Positions 48,622 through 60,690 of a stretch of DNA of 64,000 bases are shown here, piece after piece. The stretch spans positions 30,005,058-30,069,057 of the forward strand of contig CM047426.1 in assembly GCA_026168455.1 (NCBI GenBank), given 5' to 3'. The translations under genes and the position numbers were made by a program. This stretch comes from Theocolax elegans (taxonomy: Eukaryota > Arthropoda > Insecta > Hymenoptera > Cerocephalidae). Within the stretch, counting starts at the first letter, position 1, and every line of letters starts with the position of its first letter. The notes below the pieces were generated by a model. The model was not told the DNA's origin. It saw only the letters and a list, made by a program, of their open reading frames with translations, and ran no database searches.

Positions 48622-49619
48622 GCCCGCTGTTACTTTTCCCTTTTATGGCGGTAGTCTTTGGTTTTACTTTTTTCAAAGCTAACCCCGCGATCATTTATTA
48701 TTTAGAGTGCTTTTATGCACCTCTAGTCGTAATTGATCTGGAAATTTTTTATAAATTTCAGTTGACGTAATTTAAGGAATTCCGAAAGTCACTTTTTGAA
48801 ATCACAATAATATTTATATATAGAATAGCAGAAATAAGTTTTACACGACAAATGTTAATAGATTAATTAGACTTTTATAAAAATGTAAATGCAAAATTTA
48901 TGGATGGAAAAAATGAAATAAATGGCAACATAATTGCTATACAGAGCGAAGAAACTGTGTTGTTGTATTTAAAAACTTATATTTATTCTAAATAATTTGG
49001 AATTTTCAATTCTTTAACATTCGTGTTACCGTACTGTTGTATATTTTGTATGTGCGTGCGTGCATGTTTACCTGCGAGCATGTGTGTCTGCGTGTATGTG
49101 TGTGTCTACGTTATACATATTCTGCATCACCTATTTACAATAAACAACAAAAATTGATATAAACAAGTCCATAAAACGTACAACATATTTTTCAACCAAG
49201 CTGAACGTATATATAACCAATTAGTAAAATTACATCAGCCATTTATTGTTAATCGTGCATAGAACAAATTGAGGGACTTGCCAAGAACACGCCTTTGTTT
49301 CGCACAGCTTTAATTAGCATCGAAAATATACTTTTTCTTACATTGGACATCTTAGACTACCGAATACTAAAACCAGTCTTATTTCAGTTTAAGTAAAGTT
49401 GTCTCTTTAATAATTTTCAATATAAACATATTGTCATACACATAAACTAATTATAATTATTTATTATTAAGCTATCGCTAGTAAACGCAATATATCTGTA
49501 ACGATTGTTTATTTACAACGTTCACTTATTCATTTTCAATGTTTCTTAAGTATATGAATATAAAAATAAAATACCAAAATATATGAAAGATTCAAGTAAT
49601 CAAAAGTCAAGTATAAGTA
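47553..49619 (+). repeat. 2-kb direct duplication, copy A (CpG-rich block)
   Basis: Nearly identical to 50391-52437. It contains a GA-rich tract (47,797-47,885), a CpG-rich core (47,905-48,260), CT-rich pentamer repeats (48,260-48,305), a CT microsatellite (48,534-48,618) and 800 bp of AT-rich sequence. Differences are concentrated in microsatellite lengths. Frames of up to 212 codons are open here but are low-complexity S/L/R-rich translations of CT/GA repeats, so I do not call them genes. Confidence 0.95.
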
Positions 49620-50390
49620 GGGGAGAGGCGGCTATGCGTGGCATGGCGGGTCAACTTGACACCTCAAATATTTATTTGAATTTTACATGTTTCAGTGCAG
49701 ACACTTAAGGAATTTTAAAATATTACATTATTCTATTTTCCTCTTGAAAAAAAATGTTAAAAACATTATTCTAAATAAATTAATACGCATTTAAAATTAT
49801 TGATTGAAAAGTGATGCAAGTTTCATTTTATATACAAATAATATATATAAAAAAACTTAATAATTTTTAAAAAAGAACATAATTATCTTGTAGTTTTTAA
49901 TAGAGACTATCTTGCCTGACTGTGTTTTTTGTTTAAAACATTAATTTAAACGAATATTAATTGCTTAAGAAGTAATAATTGGGGGGGCATGCGTGGCACC
50001 CCTGCGGGGCATGCGTAGCACACGGCACTATAATTTCACAAACTAATATATCGATCAGCTGATGAGTTTATAACCTTTCAGATCATAAAAATGTAGTATA
50101 GTAATAGGTAGATATCCTGCAGTATTTAAGTAATTTAATTGTTTAAATATATAGTTCTTAAGATACGTATTCAATGGTGCGGAATTATAAAAAGAAAAAC
50201 CACGTTCTTCGTTGGAATGATGGGCAATTACATTTAAAAATAATAACTTGATCAAAATCATTTAATAAGTGAATAATGAAATTAAAATTCCAATTTCATA
50301 TATTGAACAGGCTAAGCCTCTGTTGAATTTATTGGTAACTAATATAAATTATTATTTGTAAATTAAAAGTTTTATTTGTACGCTATTGTT
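49620..50390. other. Spacer between the 2-kb duplicates with GCATGCGTGGCA motifs
   Basis: Starts GGGAGAGGCGGC, then ATGCGTGGCATGGCGGG. Related motifs recur at about 49,987-50,025 (GGCATGCGTGGCACCCC and GGCATGCGTAGCAC). The remainder is AT-rich with no coding signal. It may be an inserted element, but no inverted ends were found. Confidence 0.4.
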
Positions 50391-52437
50391 AGAAGAAAAA
50401 GTGAGCAGCAAAAAGGTAATATAAAAAGCAACAAAAACTCTCGCATCCACACTTGCCTCCTACTATTGAGGGATCGAGCTTTGGGTTTCTCCTCAAGCGC
50501 AATACCGAGCGTGCATTGCGCGCACGTAGGTGTACACCCTCCGCCCTCCTTCTCCTCCGGTTGTAGCGTGAGAGGAGAACTAGAGGAGCGAAGAGCAGCA
50601 GCAGCCACTGCTACTCCAAAGAAGAGGTGAACGGAGATGGAGAGAGAGAGAGAGAGATGGTGAGAGAGGAAGGGAGAGGGAGAGGGAGAGGGAGAGGGAG
50701 AGAGTGAGAAAGGAGAAGAGTCGAGAAGAGAAGAGAGAGAATATTGAGGTCAGCGCGTTTTTCCCCTGCGCGCTAAGGGCTTGCGCAGGAGTGGGCGGAG
50801 GTGGCGCACACACCGGGTCGAACCTCTCCGCTCTCACCGGGAAACGAGACGATTGGGCTCGGCCGCGGAACGCCCCGGCGTGCGTGGGCGTCCGACGCCG
50901 CCTCCGACATTTTTTCACCCGTTTCCTCTGCCTTCGTTGCTCCTTTTTTTACTTCTCCTTTCGTTTTGCGCTCCTCACGGTTTTTTCGTTCTCGAGGCTT
51001 TTGCCACCGCCGTCGCCTCTTCTTATTTTCCCCTTTTTCCCGGAGCGGAGCTCTGCTCCTCTAGGATTCGCGCGACCCGAGCGTTGCTTCAAACTCCCTC
51101 GTACCTCTCTCCTCTCTCCTCTCTCCTCTCTCCTCTCTCCTCTCTCCACTCTCCTCTCTCTGCTCTCCTCTTTCCGCTCTTCGCTCTCCGCTTTTCTCTG
51201 TCGCTCTCTTTTACTCTCTTGCTCGTTAGTTCGCTTTCTCTCCTATGCAACGTGAAGCTAGAGTGCGTCCCTCGCTTCTTTTTCCCTGGAAGCGCATGCA
51301 CAGGGAGACGGTAATACGTTCTACCTTGATTTCGCTGCAAAAGAAGCACGGAATGATCCTTTCGACGTGCGCTCGCTTTTCTCTTTTATCTCTCTCTGTC
51401 TCTTCACCCCCGCCCCTCCTCTCTATGTCTCTCTCTCTATCTCGCCCGCTGTTACTTTTCCCTTTTATGGCGGTAGTCTTTGGTTTTACTTTTTTCAAAG
51501 CTAACCCCGCGATCATTTATTATTTAGAGTGCTTTTATGCACCTCTAGTCGTAATTGATCTGGAAATTTTTTATAAATTTCAGTTGACGTAATTTAAGGA
51601 ATTCCGAAAGTCACTTTTTGAAATTACAATAATATTTATATATAGAATAGCAGATTTAAGTTTTACACGACAAATGTTAATAGATTAATTAGACTTTTAT
51701 AAAAATGAAAATGCAAAATTTATCGATGGAAAAAATATGAAATAAATGGCAACATAATTGCTATACAGAGCGAAGAAACTGTGTTGTATTTAAAAACTTA
51801 TATTTATTCTAAATAATTTGGAAATTTCAATTCTTTAACATTCGTGTTACCGCACTGTTGTGTATTTTGTATGTGTGTGCGTGAATGTTTACCTGCGAGC
51901 ATGTGTGTGTGCGTGTATATGTGTCCACGTTATACATATTCTGCATCACCTATTTACAATAAACAAAAAAATTGATTTAAACAAGTCCATAAAACGTACA
52001 ACATATTTTTCAACCAAGCTGAACGTATATATAACCAATTAGTAAAATTACATCAGCCATTTATTGTTAATCGTGCATAGAACAAATTGAGGGACTTGAC
52101 AAGAACACGCCTTTGTTTCGCACAACTTTAATTAGCATCGAAAATATACTTTTTCTTACATTGGACATCTTAGACTACCGAATACTAAAACCAGTCTTAT
52201 TTCAGTGTAAGTAAAGTTGTCTCTTTAATCATTTTCAATATAAACATATTGTCATACACATACACTAATTATAATTATTTATTATTAAGCTATCGCTAGT
52301 AAACACAATATATCTGTAACGATTGTTTATTTACAACGTTCACTTATTCATTTTCAATGTTTCTTAAGTATATGAATATAAAAATAAAATACCAAAATAT
52401 ATGAAAGATTCAAGTAATCAAAAGTCAAGTATGAGTA
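50391..52437 (+). repeat. 2-kb direct duplication, copy B
   Basis: Second copy of 47553-49619. The CpG-rich core is conserved without differences that I can see. The CT microsatellite of copy A is almost absent (near 51,420). The duplication begins abruptly at AGAAGAAAAAGTGAGCAGC in AT-rich DNA, so copy B's 5' edge is a clear breakpoint. Confidence 0.95.
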
Positions 52438-55198
52438 TATTGATATTAATATTATTAAATTGTAATCTATTAAAATTTTGAAAAATTCGATATATATGAA
52501 CGTGTTTAATCAGTATGATACTCATTTAGCGAAGTGAAAGTTATTACGTTAATTTGAATATTAAATTAAATATATTTAATTATAAGCAATTATAAAAAAA
52601 TACCACCTGCAAATTCATTTTAAATTAATACTTCAAAAATGTTAATAAATATAGGTTAATATGAAATATTTACGCCGTAAAAACGTACATTTATGTATCT
52701 TTAGACAGAAGTGAATACAACGAGTGAAAAATTAAGGGTCACTTCGAGCGATAAATTTGCGGCTGTCCACTCAAATATTTTTCGTGCTTTAGACACTCAG
52801 GAGACCGAGGTTTTTTTGCCCTTACTCGGTTCCTCGGTTCCGGCAGATACGTTCCCCTAATACTTGCATATTCACAAATCATTTGCGGCCGTTACCAAAG
52901 AATTTCGATTCTACTCTATAGGTACATTATTTTCTTAACCTAGTTGTTGTTAATGTTATTAAATAATAATAACTATCTTACCAAATTAATATTTTTAATT
53001 GTGTGTATGATAAACTTTATGTTCTGATAAAGTTTGACGCAAGCAGTTTATAAGGTTTATACGATAGTCCTTTAAGATGCATTTAAATCTATGACTTTAG
53101 CAATTTTACCTGTTGAAGTCGACGAACTTAGTCGAAAAATTGTTGCAATTTTGAATGGTTGCTATTAGTTGAAAAATTGACAATCAAATATCCTAACGGA
53201 TATGAATATTAAACAACATTATTGTATAAGTATAAAATTCAAGCTGTAAGTTTTATATTGATATGATTTTATATTGATATGATAATTTTAATATTTCTTC
53301 TAAAGTGTGTAATATAACATTTGTAAATTTTTGATACTTTCATGTTTGAAAAAAAGTTTTGTTAGAGAGGCGGGACCCTTATTGCTAGCATCGCCGCGTC
53401 GCTTGCTTGCGATAGACCGAATCGACCTCTTGAAGTAAATAAATGAATAAGCGAGTTCAACGTGGAAATTAAAAAGTTTCTTCCGATAAAATTTCATAAA
53501 TTTCATAAACAGCATAGTGAAATTTATTTGTTTCGAAAAATTGCAAGAAGTTCTCATAAAATTTCACATGCAGTCTAGTAATTTTTACTTAATTTTGTGT
53601 TAATTTTGCAGCAAATCTGGTTCTATTTGGACAAATTTATACAGTTGAAAAGACAATATATTTATTTTCTTATTTACCTTGGTAATTATTAAGTAAAAAT
53701 TTATTTGCATTTGATTATTTGTAGGGATGTGCGAGTAATCGAAAAATTCGACTCAAGGTGAGTATTCGAGTTATCATAACAATAAAATTGAACGAGTTAT
53801 TTGCTCGTTTTGTATAAACTGTCGTACATACACATCAAGCCATTTGAACATTTTGATTGTTCATGACTTGTTTACTTTTATTGAAGAAAAATCTGTACGT
53901 AGGAATAAGATTGATTGAGCAATTTGATCAATTCGGTTATCAACCCGAATAACTCAGATTATTTGAATAACTCTGATTATTTGAGTGACTCGGTACTTTT
54001 CGAGCAGCTCAGACTATTCGAGTCATTAGATTATTATGAGTAATATGATTTAGGTCAATTATTCGAGTCGACTCGTTTTTCAGTTTGATATCATCAAGTC
54101 GATTTTTTTAAACTATTGAAGACTCTAAATAATCAACATTTATATTATAGATATAGATATATATATAATTCTGAGATAAAATCTATGATATCACACTATA
54201 CTGTATGCGTATATAACATAGTCTTAATCCTTAAACGAACATCGCTTTTAAAAGCCTTGAAACTTAAATAAGAAAGTACATTAGATAGAATTAATTTTTA
54301 ATAGGATAAACTAAAATTGATTTGTATTAATAATGATACATGGGCGTACTCAAAGAAATAATCTATATCGAAAATATGATGGATTTTTGACATGCGACAC
54401 GGAAAGCGTCCACCTCTCGAGTTAAGAATGACAATTCGGTTGGAGAAAGAAAAATTTCTCACTCGTCTTATTCCATCCCTTAGGTTTAAGAGAGCGAAGT
54501 TGCTTTCCAGGCAAACAGGACTCTAACTTCATGCATATCGATGCATTAGAGAAATCTATATTTTATGTAACGTGACGGGATACATCCGAGAAGTTGGATG
54601 ACCCAAAGTATCCGTCCTATCCCATGGGAAATGGACCTTCGATAAAGACCGGAGGCGATCCACAAATTTTTCCCTGGCTTCTCAATGTATCACGTATGCT
54701 TTTAATACATATTTTCTTTTCCAATTTTACGTGTTGTATTGTGTGAAGGCTATTCTAATACAAATCTATTTTAAATCGAATTTTTAAAAACGTGTAGTGA
54801 TTATACTAAGATTACATATGATTATAGTAAGATCACAGTCTTGGTTAATATACATAAAGTAACAGAAGCAAACCACGTTTAAAGTAATATTTATCTTTGT
54901 TCTAAAAAAATATTTATTATTATTAACAACATATACTAATAAAACTTTTTGGTCATTACAACGGTAAATAAGTGTAACGTTAACCTTTTTAATATTGAAG
55001 ATGTCTTGAATTACTTATGCATATACCACATCTAATATATTAGTTGACATAATTGTTAATGTAATGCGGATAAAATGTTAAGAACTTAATTAACGAAGGT
55101 TTGATTGCAAAATTATTTTGATTGAACGATGTTGGGAACATAGCAATTGTTTCTTTGCATAAATAGCTGCAATAGAATTAGTCTGTCTTTTTACCAGC
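52438..55198. other. AT-rich DNA with a degenerate CGAGT repeat and a GC island
   Basis: From about 53,724 (GGGATGTGCGAGTAATCG) to 54,090 the motif ATTCGAGT/ACTCGAAT and variants recur many times, many as short palindromes. The start resembles insect hAT-type element ends, but the opposite end is not found. A GC-richer stretch (54,380-54,690) has no convincing frame. Confidence 0.4.
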
Positions 55199-55437
55199 GA
55201 GAATTTGAATTAAAAAGAAGGAAAACAATTCTTACATTAGAGTCCGGAGAATTCGTTGAAATGACAGTCTGGAAGAAAAAGAGTGCGATGGGTTCATTAG
55301 GTATTGTAATCGACGCTGGTCCCGTCGCTAATGAAGATAATGATATTAAGGTTTATGGTGGGGTTGCAGTTAAAGGGACAAAGAGAAAGAGACTTACTGA
55401 AAAGCTTTTCCAAGTTTATTTGAAAAATCCCCGATAA
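55199..55437 (+). CDS. Candidate last exon of an unidentified gene
   Basis: A strong acceptor (TCTGTCTTTTTACCAG) opens a frame of 78 codons ending in TAA at 55,435-55,437. It encodes REFELKRRKTILTLESGEFV, then EMTVWKKKSAMGSLGIVIDA and a basic tail (KGTKRKRLTEKLFQVYLKNPR end). The TILTL-(8)-VEMTVW pattern loosely recalls OB-fold strands of replication protein A-like proteins, but this is too weak to name. An AATAAA is present at 55,808. Upstream exons are not seen. The residues before the acceptor in the longer open frame are probably intronic. Confidence 0.4.
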
Positions 55438-57154
55438 TCGTATTAGTATATTTTTGTAAGTAAATGTTAAATCTTAAAATATATATATATAAAAACCAGT
55501 TACTTTCTTAAATATTTTATAATTCTTTTGTAATTTATGTACAACTGCTGTTTAAATTATGTAACAAAGCTATTGATAAATTACATTTTTTATTCTTGTA
55601 ATATTTTATAAACTACTAATATACTATACGAATTATACGTGATTATTCTAAAGTTCCACTTGTTTCTCATATTTGGCTTACTTAAATTAAAGGATTTGAA
55701 ATATTTTTAGTTACTGGATTATTTACATAACTTCAACGGATTTAGTTTCTACCGTATTTGTTTAATAAGAAAATCGGTCATTTTATTATTTGAAAAGAGC
55801 TTGCTGTAATAAACGAGTAAGTTAGCGTATATTTATTTTCTTTTGAAAACTGTTAAATCCCTTAATATGAAGTTGTGTGTGTCTTAAAGCGTTGAGTCCG
55901 GCAACATTTTCAACTGTATTCTATTAAACGGCGTAGCGTTAATTGAAACCTCGATATTACAGAACACTAACCCAAAGCCTGACTACGTCCTCTTGTGTAT
56001 CTTGAAAAGTAAACAAGTCGCTGGTCACACAGCAAATAAGGCGTAAATAAAATATATGGAATACTCTATAGTTTCTCAACTTTCCATATACCCTTCTCTT
56101 GCCTTTTATTGGCTTATTTTTCTTCCGGAGAAAGTAGCCTTTTCAAATTCTTCGAAAAGTTTCAGTCATTATATGGTAATAGAGTATTACTTGTCTTGTA
56201 ATATAGTTATTAAATATTTCGATATATTTCGTATAAAATTCAGTTTGTCCTCTACTTTATACCTCACAATAAAAGGAATTAAACATAAAATATGTAGTAT
56301 TCAAGTAATAAAGCAAAAAATAATTTTAATGAAATAATGATTTACTTTTAAAATAAAAATATTAATAAATATAATGAGAAAAATTAAAATACTGTATTAT
56401 ATTGTAGGTGGAATTTTGAGTTTGATATATTTGCATAGGATACATATTTAAAACTAATTCATACATAGGGAAGCCACGTCATTAGGCTTTATCTTTTAGT
56501 ACTATTATAGTACTTTTCGATAGCAGTGTTAAAATGTTGAAAATCATCTTTCATACGTGTATCGAATAATATTTTTTGATACAAGGGGTGTAAATGCGAT
56601 TTTTAGAAAATGAAATGTATAAAAAAATAATTTTTTGCCCAAGAGCTTAGAATTGAATTATTTGATCGTAAGTATAGCAAGCGAATAACGGTCTTTCACT
56701 TGCATAGGTAGAATAGTATACATAGAATTGTTCCATACGGTAGACTCACGTCGGCCGTATCGGTCACGTACGAGTGGTATCTCAGGAAGAAGGCAGCGAA
56801 GAGAAAGAGGTGGAAAGTGAGAGAGAAAGAGAGAAGCAAATCCCTAGGACCAGTGGCGCGTGTTTGCCCATACATCACCGACGGACGTATAATGCGATAC
56901 ACCAGCCTTCCACCCGCCACTCCCCATTCCCTCCCTCCTCTTAGATTTTCTTTCTCTCGCTACGAGCATGTTTTCGAGTCCGAAATATATATTCCGACCG
57001 GCCGCGTCTGACTGTAAATGCATGTGACTACTGCTGTCCAGTGGAGCTGACGCGCGAGGCTCTCTCGCTCAGAAAGGAGGCGAAGGAGGCAAGAGAGAGC
57101 AGTATAGCTGTGGAGTATGGACCAGAAGGAGATACGGCGATGTAGAGAATAAGG

Positions 57155-57193
<39 letters not shown>

Positions 57194-57598
57194 GGGTGAG
57201 AGAGGGAGGGAGAGACGGGAGAGAGCCGCAGCGCGGAGAAGTGTCGCTAACTATTTTACGTAACTTCGCCGACAGTTTGGCCCGCGTTGACCACGTACGT
57301 CCGGCCCTGACTCTCCCATGGGAGAAAAGGAACGCCAGCAAGGCTGCTAGTAGTTTCGTCGGTGCGCGCGCACGCTTGTCCCAAGATATGCATACGTGAC
57401 GGACGGAACCTGAACCCCTTTTCGCTTTCTCTCTCTCTCTTATAGTACCACGTTGAGCTTAGAATACATTTTAGGAGAGAGATGTCAAGTTTCCATTTCA
57501 TTCGTTTATATGCGCCTGGGTTATATCGTATTTTCACGCCAATCTAACGCCGCCTGATGTTCTTATGCAAAGGAGAAGTGAACTCACTCTCTTACTCC

Positions 57599-57629
<31 letters not shown>

Positions 57630-60465
57630 ACTCTCTCTTTCTCTTTCTCTTTACTGCTCTTTCCATCTTTCTGTTTTCCAATAATACCGGTGCACGATGA
57701 GAATGCGAATCGAAAATTGAACCCATGATCTCTAAGGATTGTTCTAATTCGTGTTTTTCATGCTAAGTCGATATAAAAACAGTTCATTTTTTATGATAAG
57801 TTTCCCTTCGATAGTACGTTTAGACAAGAAAGGCTAATGAACAGGGAAAAATCTTAAAATTATATGTACCCGTTAAAATCTAAATATATTTAATTTATGC
57901 GGTTAAAGATAATATGATTAACTTTATTTTAATTATATTTGATAATTAAATAAAAACAAAATATAATCTAATCAAATACAGTATTCTAACAAAATAATAT
58001 AGCAGTCACTTAATAACTTATTTCCACACTACAACACCCAAGTGTGCTAGAGAAATTGAAAATGTGTTGCAAAACTAAGTTTTTGATAATAATATCAAAA
58101 TTTTACTATTTACAAAATTCGTGAATAAAAATATTGCTTGTATATTTTTGGATATACCATTAATATTGCACACTTTTTTTGAAATAAAGATAATGATAAG
58201 AGATTTCAAATTCATTCAAATGTTATACGTCGCAGGCTCGAATGAAGTTAATAAATATATAAACTAATACAGTCCAATTTCTTATAAAGGTTTATAAATA
58301 CAGCAGCTACTTAGGCTTCTATCAATCCCCAGCCCTATGTTTTTTTTCTCACGAAAAGTCTCGTAGGCTTAATAGGAGAAATGTTAATACGCAATATCAC
58401 GGAGACGTAGAAGAACGCAATCACATTATCCGCAAAAGTGGGTGAACAAATCCGAGAAGACATGGAGTTGGATGCGTGAATCGCTCATCGTCGCGCCCTC
58501 GAGTAGAGCGTTCACGCGCGGGCTCATCGGACGCGTCCCTCGGCCGGCCAGATTTACTGCGCTCTCCTGTAATTATCATCATAAAGTCGAGTTTACGAGC
58601 AGTAAGGGCCCCTCGTAAAGGAATGCTTCATTTCGTTCACCGGCGCGAGAGTCCGTCGTTGTAGACTTCTTCCCTCTTCCCTCCCCCACGTGGAAAAGGA
58701 CGCCCAGCTTCATTTCTCGAGCGCGACCAGAGCTGAGCATTTTCACCACTCCAATAACGAGTATAGAGATTCCAATTCTTACGGTGTGCATTACGCTACC
58801 GAAGGAGGAACTGTTTTATAACGCGAACTTTGTGGTCGAACGTATCTTCTTTAGAATATACATTATACTTTCATTACTCTTCAAAAGAACCAGCAGTTTA
58901 GAGTTCACGAGTGATATTATTGACGTGCATCATTGCAGACTAGCTGTATTAGATTTTTTATGCGAAATTATGGGTCATTTTTTAAGTTTTCTAATAAAGG
59001 TTAACATAAATTACTATAATTACTTCAAAATTTACCTATAATTACTCAAGTTTTTACGTATATATTTTAACGAAAAAGTAAATATCTGCAATATATGTTT
59101 GTAGTAGTATTGTATAACACAATTCTTAAAGGAGTTTGTGACATTTAACATTGCTCGTTTTTGTCCTTTCAATTTGGTGCTAATTATATTATATAATTAT
59201 AATTACACTTGATCAAAATATATTCCCCTGCAGTGGCGCTTGTCTCAGTTCGTGACCATTTTTTTGTTTAATAAAGAGAAATAAAAAATAAATCATAGCT
59301 TATTTAATTGTTTTCAATATTACGTTAAATATTATACAAAATATTGTACATTATCTTGTGACTACTTTTTATTTTAATTAACATAATAAATTAAGTAAAA
59401 TTTGAGAGTTACTATATTTTCGAAATAATTGAAAATCTAATACTAAACGACATTAATCCGTCGCTAAATCTTTGTTTTTGTCGTTCTTAGCTGTTGTCGT
59501 TGAAGCTTTATATTTCTCACGTTCTCCAAACTGCTATATACAGGTATAGAAAGCTCGGAAGAAATCAATTATGGAACTTTTCAAATTTGTCGGTAATATT
59601 GAAATTTCTTTTATTCCCAGTAGAGCTCGCACAATTCAAGTCCATCGTCAGTCGATGAAAATCCGTAAAGTATGTATCCAAAGGAGTAGATTGCCGCGTA
59701 AGAAATGAAGGAGTAGAGATGGGAGCGAGGAAAACTTTTTGTTTTTCGTTCATCTATTGTCTCTCTATTGCCGGTTTGCGTCGCCCGCTCTGTCCCTCTT
59801 CTCATTTCTGCGGGTGTGCACTAAAATGAGTCGACAGACACCGGACGGTCTTATCATAGAGAAGGGCTTTTGTTCGTTTTCGCGCGCTTATGCATACCCG
59901 ATAGATATTACGACGAGATTGAAAAAAAAATGGATTGGGAAGTGTTTCTCTGTCTTATAAGAGTTTTTTCGGTGTACTTTGTGGCAAGTAGTTCGTAAAA
60001 TCTTATTGCGCGATTGAACGAGCAAGTGCTTTCAATTGAATTCTTCCTCCATGCTTAAATGTGCGAATATTCTACCATTTGCATTGGTATTAGTTCAATT
60101 CCTTAGTTAGTCCTTTAATAAATTCTAGAACTGTTTTGCCTAATGGGATTACTTTTGAAAGAAAGTCTGACAAATAGATACTTTTTTTTCCTTTGAACAA
60201 ACTGTATCGTACTTATTATTATGTAATATTATACGCAATTCACTATAATTTTTAGTAACGACAATAATTTTTATATTATACGTAATAATTTATATAGTAC
60301 CGTAAAATAATTTAATACAATATATGTAATGTAATATTTAGTTGAGTTAAACAACACAAAATAAATGGTAACATTTAAAGTGTATAATTTATATTCGTAA
60401 CATATTTTTTGTTTTGCATGAAAAACCTGAAAATCTTGACTATAATATATATACATATTTTAAGG
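55438..60465. other. Non-coding DNA with GA/CT repeats and GC islands
   Basis: GA repeats at about 57,154-57,190 and CT repeats at about 57,425-57,440 and 57,597-57,650. GC-rich islands lie at 56,740-57,060, 57,200-57,420, 58,440-58,750 and 59,660-59,950. The open frames within them overlap on both strands and none has a recognised domain. The rest is AT-rich. Confidence 0.4.
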
Positions 60466-60690
60466 CATATATATAGCCGCACTTCTTTCATTTGTCGTCG
60501 CTTTCCATCTGCAACGGGCGTCTAAGGAAGGCCTCTAGCTCCTTACTGAGGAGACCAAAGCTAGAGTGCTGTGGTCGAAACGCCAATTTTTAAATTATAA
60601 AGGTTTACTCTTGGACTTCCACCAACCATAGTGGACGAAGAGTAAAAACCCTGCTTAATAAAGCATATTGGTTCGCAGAACCCGATAATA
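60466..60690 (+). mobile_element. Ribozyme-bearing dispersed repeat, copy 3
   Basis: Opposite in strand to copies 1 and 2. It has the TATATATAGCCG box (60,468-60,479), a GTCGTCGCTTTCCATCTG block, the hammerhead domain, then ACTTCCACCAACCATAGTGG-type and GACGAAGAG blocks matching the downstream part of copy 1. Boundaries are approximate. Confidence 0.7.
60517..60584 (+). ncRNA. Type III hammerhead ribozyme motif, copy 3 (best copy)
   Basis: Stem III is GGCGT (60517-60521) with ACGCC (60580-60584). The cleavage site follows C60522 in a GUC triplet. Stem I is TAAGG (60523-60527) with CCTTA (60541-60545). The core is CTGAGGA (60546-60552), fitting CUGANGA. Stem II is GACCA (60553-60557) with TGGTC (60572-60576). 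GAA follows at 60577-60579. All stem pairs are Watson-Crick. Loop I ends CTCTAGCT (60533-60540) and loop II contains AGCTAGAG (60559-60566), eight complementary bases, suggesting a loop-loop pseudoknot. Stem III is the open end, which defines type III. Every invariant core position is present; cleavage itself is inferred. Confidence 0.82.
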
